Position numbers and translations under genes: made by a program
Part shown: piece after piece, positions 59,719 to 64,000 of the stretch
Layout: each line of letters opens with the position of its first letter
Numbering within the stretch: position 1 is the stretch's first letter
The notes under the pieces: generated by a model
What the model was told of the DNA's origin: nothing
The model's database searches: none
The model's input: only the letters and a program-made list of their open reading frames with translations
Assembly: GCF_004349265.1 (NCBI RefSeq)
Contig: NZ_SMFL01000004.1
Coordinates: 95,150-159,149, forward strand
DNA: 64,000 nucleotides
Reading direction: 5' to 3'
Source: Dyadobacter psychrotolerans
Lineage (GTDB): Bacteria; Bacteroidota; Bacteroidia; Cytophagales; Spirosomataceae

Positions 59719-60792
59719 TCAAATGCTCATTTCTCCGGAAAGTGGCTGGGCGAGTTTTTCAACACAGGTCTTAGCATCATTTTCGTTGCCAAAGATGTAC
59801 ATCATTTTAGTGATAGCTGCTTCTGCCGTAATGTCTGAGCCGCTTACGACACCGACCTGCTTTAGAAATTTGCTCGTTTGATACTGTCCCTGATTGACCC
59901 GGCCGCCGTTGCACTGCGAAACGTTAAAGATGATGACTCCCTTTTCAATTGCTTCTTTGACAGCGTCGAGAAACCAGGATTCAGTTGTGGCATTTCCGGC
60001 GCCGTATGTTTCCAGCACCACACCTTTTAAACCCTCAATTTTGAGGATCGACTCTACCACCTGTTTGTTGATGCCAGGAAAGACTTTAAGAAATGCAACA
60101 TTGGAGTCCAGTCGCTTGTGAACTTTTAATTCTTGGTCTTTCTGATGCGGTTTCAGGTAAGGAAAATTATATTCGATCCTTACGCCCGCATTGGCCAGAT
60201 TGGGATAGTTCTCAGAGTGAAACGCGTTAAAATCTGAACTTTCCTGTTTTTTAGAACGGTTGCCACGAAGCAGAACGGAGTTGAAATAAATACAAACTTC
60301 CGAAAGGACAGACATGCCGTCTTCTCCGATAGCCGCAGCCAGCTCAAGTGCCGTAATAAAGTTTTCCCTTGCGTCTGATCTTGCTACCCCGATAGGCAAC
60401 TGCGCGCCGGTTAGAATGACCGGTTTGTTCAGATTTTCAAGCAGGTAACTCAGAGCGGAGGCAGTATAAGCCATCGTGTCGGTCCCGTGAAGAATTACAA
60501 AGCTGTCATATTGATCGTAATGGTCCTCAATGATTGTTGCAAGCTCGATCCAAATCCCGGGGTTCATATTTGATGAATCGATCGGTTCCTTTAAGGATAG
60601 AAACGTGATTCCGAAATTCAGCCTGCTTATTTCTGGCACCTTGTCAATGATCTGATCAAAGTTGAATGGTACCAGCTGTTTGCCTTTCGTCTCGTAAACC
60701 ATTCCCAGTGTTCCTCCTGTATAGATGACCAAAACAGATCCCTGGGTAGGCTCTGGTGAAATGGGGTTAATGTGAATGATGTTGTATGACAT
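59719..60792 (-). CDS. ansA: L-asparaginase, type I (cytosolic)
   Basis: 357 residues, no signal. Catalytic Thr in VIYTGGTLG (TGGT 25-28), second motif VILHGTDTMAYTASALSYLL (about 98-118) and the C-terminal asparaginase domain (VVLETYGAGNAT). Hydrolyses asparagine to aspartate and ammonia. Stop of the upstream tatD-like gene is 12 bp before the start, so they form an operon. Confidence 0.92.
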   Translation of the reverse strand: MSYNIIHINPISPEPTQGSVLVIYTGGTLGMVYETKGKQLVPFNFDQIIDKVPEISRLNFGITFLSLKEPIDSSNMNPGIWIELATIIEDHYDQYDSFVILHGTDTMAYTASALSYLLENLNKPVILTGAQLPIGVARSDARENFITALELAAAIGEDGMSVLSEVCIYFNSVLLRGNRSKKQESSDFNAFHSENYPNLANAGVRIEYNFPYLKPHQKDQELKVHKRLDSNVAFLKVFPGINKQVVESILKIEGLKGVVLETYGAGNATTESWFLDAVKEAIEKGVIIFNVSQCNGGRVNQGQYQTSKFLKQVGVVSGSDITAEAAITKMMYIFGNENDAKTCVEKLAQPLSGEMSI

Positions 60793-60804
60793 CTCAAATT
60801 AAAA

Positions 60805-61563
60805 TTATTGAAGAAGTTTTAGCGCCGTTTTAGTTGTCTGTGCGATTACTTCTTCTTTTGACATATGTTTTAAATCCGCAACCCTTTGGGCAACAAGTGC
60901 AATGTGGGCAACTTCATTTCTTTTACCCCGGAACGGAGTGGGAGCCAGGTAGGGACTGTCCGTTTCCAGCACCAGATGTTCAAGATCTACAAAAGGAATG
61001 ACTTTATCTAAACCGCCATTTTTAAACGTAGCAACTCCACCGATTCCAAGCTTAAAACCAAGTTCGATTGCTTTTTGAGCTTCATCCAATGTGCCGGTGA
61101 AACAATGAAAGATGCCGGTAAGTTTAGCATCTGCAAATTTTTCAATTAACTCCACAGTTTCCCAAAATGCACTTCTGCAATGTATATCGATCCACAAATT
61201 ATGCTTTCTGGCAAGAGCACATTGAAACAAAAACGCCTCTTTCTGTTGGCTTTGAAAGGTTTTATCCCAAAAAAGATCCATTCCGATCTCACCAATCGCT
61301 ATAAATTTATATTTGCCAAGCCACTCTTCAACAATCTGCAATTCGTTTTCAAAATCTTCTTTTACATAGGTAGGGTGAAGGCCAATCATTGGCAAACAGC
61401 GCCCTGGATATTGTGCTGCAAGATCCATCATACCAGGTATGGTTGTATGATCACAATTGGGCATCCAAATCTGTTTGATGCCTGCCGCCCAGGCTCTGTC
61501 CAGCATTTGCTGCCGGTCTTCTGCGTAATCGTCGCTATATATATGCGCGTGCGTTTCAATCAT
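60805..61563 (-). CDS. TatD family metal-dependent hydrolase
   Basis: 252 residues. Metal ligands ETHAHIYSDDY, IGEIGMDLFWD (first TIM-barrel Glu), DIHCRSAFWETVEL, GIFHCFTG and ETDSPYLAPTPFRGKRNE. This family has DNase or tRNA/nucleic-acid-repair activity in characterised members. First gene of an operon with ansA; 18 bp after the glycosyltransferase stop. Confidence 0.92.
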   Translation of the reverse strand: MIETHAHIYSDDYAEDRQQMLDRAWAAGIKQIWMPNCDHTTIPGMMDLAAQYPGRCLPMIGLHPTYVKEDFENELQIVEEWLGKYKFIAIGEIGMDLFWDKTFQSQQKEAFLFQCALARKHNLWIDIHCRSAFWETVELIEKFADAKLTGIFHCFTGTLDEAQKAIELGFKLGIGGVATFKNGGLDKVIPFVDLEHLVLETDSPYLAPTPFRGKRNEVAHIALVAQRVADLKHMSKEEVIAQTTKTALKLLQ

Positions 61564-61581
61564 TCTCGTTCATTTTAACTC

Positions 61582-62583
61582 TCAGTAAGTCCTGCCTTTC
61601 CAGGTCGTTTCTCCCGGAGACAGGTAAATAATTAGCATCCAGACGCAAACCGACATCAGATAAAACCAGAAGAAGAAAACGGTTTTCCAAAGGTCCTTTT
61701 GTTTCAAAAATACAACAGCAAACAATACCACGGCTGTTATCAGCGCATAATGTGATATTGCCATGTTCCAGCTTCGATGTGGATCCCAGATTGCGATAAG
61801 AGCAATAATGGGAACATATAAAGCAGACATGATTACACAGATACGGAGAATAAGCGGAGATTCCATGATGCCATACATCCATCTGCGCCTCTGTGTTTTT
61901 AATTCGGAAAAAGAATTCAATGGCTCGGAGTATGCCAGAACTTTATCGCTGTAAGTCTGAACAAATTTATATTTTGCCTTCACGATGGCCATAAAAAGGG
62001 CATAATCCTCAACGATTGAAAACCCGATCTTTTCATACCCTCCAACTTTAAAATAAGCCTCTCTTGTGACGGCCATATTGTTGCCAAGACCAGTCAGCGC
62101 AATTTTGAAAATGGAGAAAAAACGCAGTATGGATAATGTAAATAGCCATTCAAGTGATAAAAAGTCAGCGAATAGATGCGAGCGTTTCATTCTGGTCAGA
62201 CCTACTACGACACCGGTGTTATCCTGAAAATGCTCCAGCATACTATAAATCCATGTTGATGGAACAGCAATGTCTGCATCACAATAGAAAAAATATTTGC
62301 CTTTTGCCTGATGCGAAAGCTGGGCAAGAACATTGGCTTTTCCTTTCAGCCCAACTGTGTGATCCTTTATTTTAAAATACCGATAAAGAGGTTTATCCAA
62401 AATAAAATTATGGATAATTTCTGCTGTTTTATCGCTCGAATCGTCATCACCAATGAGAATTTCTAACTGTGTTTTTGGGAAATCCAACTCAAAAAGTGAC
62501 AGGAGACACCTCTCTATATTGTTTTCTTCATTACGGGCTGCCAACAATATGCTTACCTGAACCGGATTTTCTGAAAATGACAT
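61582..62583 (-). CDS. Glycosyltransferase family 2, membrane-anchored
   Basis: 333 residues. GT-A fold: VSILLAARNEENNIERCL, DDDSSDKTAEII, FFYCDADIAVPSTW (DxD-type), NNMAVTREAY, EDYALFM and KTQRRRWMYG (QxxRW motif), then three C-terminal membrane segments. Likely builds a surface polysaccharide or glycolipid at the inner membrane. Same strand as tatD-like and deacetylase genes. Confidence 0.9.
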   Translation of the reverse strand: MSFSENPVQVSILLAARNEENNIERCLLSLFELDFPKTQLEILIGDDDSSDKTAEIIHNFILDKPLYRYFKIKDHTVGLKGKANVLAQLSHQAKGKYFFYCDADIAVPSTWIYSMLEHFQDNTGVVVGLTRMKRSHLFADFLSLEWLFTLSILRFFSIFKIALTGLGNNMAVTREAYFKVGGYEKIGFSIVEDYALFMAIVKAKYKFVQTYSDKVLAYSEPLNSFSELKTQRRRWMYGIMESPLILRICVIMSALYVPIIALIAIWDPHRSWNMAISHYALITAVVLFAVVFLKQKDLWKTVFFFWFYLMSVCVWMLIIYLSPGETTWKGRTY

Positions 62584-62655
62584 CTATTAAATTAAAAAGC
62601 GAAATCCGAGCCTGTAAAAGAAACGAGCCTAATGGCTACATTTTCCTGTTTTGAC

Positions 62656-63297
62656 TCAATTCATGGGCAAAACATCAAAACTAAATCCTTTTTTCGTAAA
62701 ATGTTCAAGAAATCGTGGAAGTGTGTACTGCATATTTTTAGAAGCTTTCACACTGTCATGAAAAAGGATGATCGAGCCGGGCCTGGTATACTTTATCGTT
62801 TTTTGCAAACAGATCTCAGGCGTAATCTGTGGTGAAAAATCTCCGCTCAAAACGTCCCACATGATAATTTTTCTGTTTTCCGGGATAAATTTCATCTGGC
62901 TGCTTTTCATTCTTCCATAAGGAGGGCGGAAAAGATTTGTATCAATACTCAGCTGTTTGTCACATAAGGCAATGTTTTCGATAAAGGTCTGGTCCTGTGT
63001 TTTCCAGCCATTCATGTGATTGAAAGTATGGTTGCCAACCGAATGTCCCTGATCAAGAAGCATTTGAAAAATATCAGGGTGCTTGCGGACATTGTCGCCT
63101 ATACAGAAAAAAGTTGCTTTGGCGTCAAATGTTTTGAGCGTGTTAAGCACAAATTCGGTGATATCGGGGATAGGGCCGTCGTCGAAAGTTAAAAATAATT
63201 TATTTTCCTCGGTCGGTATATGCCAGATGTACCGGGAATAAAAGGCTTTTAACCAAAAAGGGGAATAGTGTAAAAACATCAACGGATTGATTGGCAA
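62656..63297 (-). CDS. Polysaccharide deacetylase (CE4 / NodB domain)
   Basis: 213 residues. NodB motifs in order: FLTFDDGPIPD, GNHTFNH, RPPYGRM, MWDVLSGDF and IILFHDSVKA. Metal-dependent removal of acetyl from N-acetylglucosamine-type sugars. It lacks a clear signal peptide. 72 bp upstream of the glycosyltransferase gene, suggesting joint surface-glycan work. Confidence 0.9.
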   Translation of the reverse strand: MPINPLMFLHYSPFWLKAFYSRYIWHIPTEENKLFLTFDDGPIPDITEFVLNTLKTFDAKATFFCIGDNVRKHPDIFQMLLDQGHSVGNHTFNHMNGWKTQDQTFIENIALCDKQLSIDTNLFRPPYGRMKSSQMKFIPENRKIIMWDVLSGDFSPQITPEICLQKTIKYTRPGSIILFHDSVKASKNMQYTLPRFLEHFTKKGFSFDVLPMN

Positions 63298-63361
63298 CAG
63301 GTTTTGTAAAGATACGTATGATCTGTAAAATCAGATTCATTACGACTGAAAACTAAACAAA

Positions 63362-63385
63362 GAAACCGCCCTTTAAGACGGTTTC
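63362..63385. terminator. Hairpin between gltD and the deacetylase gene
   Basis: GAAACCG, 10-nt loop, CGGTTTC; 28 bp after the gltD stop on the minus strand, followed there by a weak T-rich stretch (TTTGTTTAG). Confidence 0.55.
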
Positions 63386-63413
63386 AATTCATATGCAAAA
63401 TTAAATTTAAGCC

Positions 63414-64000
63414 TTAAACGTGTGCAAATGCAGGATTAAACATCGAAACGGCTTTCGCTTCCAGAAAAGATTCGCCCATCAGATACTCATCAACTGAACG
63501 GGCAGCCTCACGGCCTTCGCTGATTGCCCAGACAACCAATGATTGTCCCCGGCGGCAGTCGCCCGCTGCAAATATTTTCTCGTTCGTAGTCGACTGATAT
63601 CCGTTTGCTTTGATATTTCCACGGTCGTCAAATTCAACACCCAGATCAGTAAGCAGACCTTCTTGTTGCGGATGAAGAAAACCTGCTGCAAAAAGAGCCA
63701 GCTCACATGGAATCGTTCTTTCGCTTCCAGCCACTTCTTTCATTTGCAGACGACCTGTCTCAGCATCTTTCTGCCAGTCAAGATCTACAATTTTGATTGC
63801 CTTTAAATGTCCGTTTTCATCCCCGATAAACTCCTTGGTATTAATCGACCAGTGTCTGTCGCAGCCTTCTTCATGTGAAGTTGAGGTGCGTAACATCATC
63901 GGCCAATTCGGCCAGGGCGTACTTGAGTCCCTGTCTTTTGGAGGGATGGGCATTAATTCAATCTGCGTGATCGATTTAGCTCCATGGCGCCCGGAAGTAC
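63414..64000 (-). CDS. gltD: Glutamate synthase small subunit, C-terminal part (5' end beyond window)
   Basis: The frame is open to the right edge: it continues upstream of 63953 as [20 protein letters not shown], so the Met at 63953 is internal. Signatures: [52 protein letters not shown] and [19 protein letters not shown] (second FAD/NAD motif), all GltD. It supplies NADPH electrons for glutamate formation from glutamine and 2-oxoglutarate. The large subunit should lie just outside the window. Confidence 0.92.
   Translation of the reverse strand, partial: TSGRHGAKSITQIELMPIPPKDRDSSTPWPNWPMMLRTSTSHEEGCDRHWSINTKEFIGDENGHLKAIKIVDLDWQKDAETGRLQMKEVAGSERTIPCELALFAAGFLHPQQEGLLTDLGVEFDDRGNIKANGYQSTTNEKIFAAGDCRRGQSLVVWAISEGREAARSVDEYLMGESFLEAKAVSMFNPAFAHV

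Overview
The window comes from a Bacteroidota genome, most likely of the order Cytophagales (a Dyadobacter- or Spirosoma-like organism). The basis is two SusC/SusD pairs, a one-protein hybrid two-component sensor with a C-terminal AraC domain, an ApbE/DUF3570/DUF4266 cluster, frequent 1-4 bp stop/start overlaps and weak Shine-Dalgarno signals. I cannot name the species from sequence alone.

Host chromosome, left part (1-39.6 kb). Positions 1-0.9 kb hold small minus-strand genes: the start of a DUF2071 gene, a small lipoprotein and an unknown. Positions 1.3-13.3 kb are a nutrient-uptake locus: SusC, SusD and a large heme/PA14/sorbosone-dehydrogenase-like protein on the minus strand, divergent from a hybrid sensor-regulator. 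Positions 13.4-17.5 kb hold a receiver-only regulator and a Rieske-thioredoxin-ApbE-DUF4266-DUF3570 operon for extracytoplasmic redox chemistry, with a perfect 7-1-7 Fur-family-like box upstream. Positions 17.9-26.1 kb hold a heme-binding protein and a divalent-metal RND efflux system (adaptor plus a pump fused to its outer-membrane channel) with its own two-component regulator. A TTAAG-type repeat with strict 11-bp spacing recurs at four promoters here. Positions 28.0-33.3 kb are a second SusCD pair with a short Cys-Cys-ending ORF in its leader. Positions 33.5-39.5 kb hold miscellaneous single genes: a probably frameshifted unknown, an aldo/keto reductase, an AraC regulator, a small hydrolase, two methyltransferases and a DUF2383 protein.

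Integrated element (39,606-59,600, about 20 kb). It sits in the 3' end of tRNA-Ser(GGA). It is bounded by an 18-bp direct repeat, with a tyrosine integrase at one end, a repressor/divergent operator at the other, and GTAGCA arm-type repeats just inside both ends. The early module has tightly coupled small genes, a RepA/AAA-type ATPase and a PAPS-reductase-like protein. A non-coding hub with GACAGACA repeats and 12-bp-spaced ATCGCT iterons follows. The late module (45.9-55.9 kb) has about 18 genes. At least ten encode proteins with one membrane segment at an extreme end, often followed by a Lys/Arg tail. It also contains a T4-type lysozyme with a membrane anchor, a holin, nested spanin-like genes, an SGNH esterase, a 699-residue anchored ectodomain protein and two adjacent small membrane proteins with annexin-like repeats. 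I see no terminase, portal, tail or Zot-like gene. Two DNA methyltransferases embedded in GTCACA palindromes and an array of seven 20-bp palindromic repeats complete it. My best reading is a prophage of an undescribed tailless, membrane-protein-rich virus; this is inference.

Host chromosome, right part (59.6-64 kb), all minus strand: tRNA-Ser, cytosolic L-asparaginase, TatD-type hydrolase, a family-2 glycosyltransferase, a polysaccharide deacetylase, and the C-terminal part of glutamate synthase small subunit running off the window.
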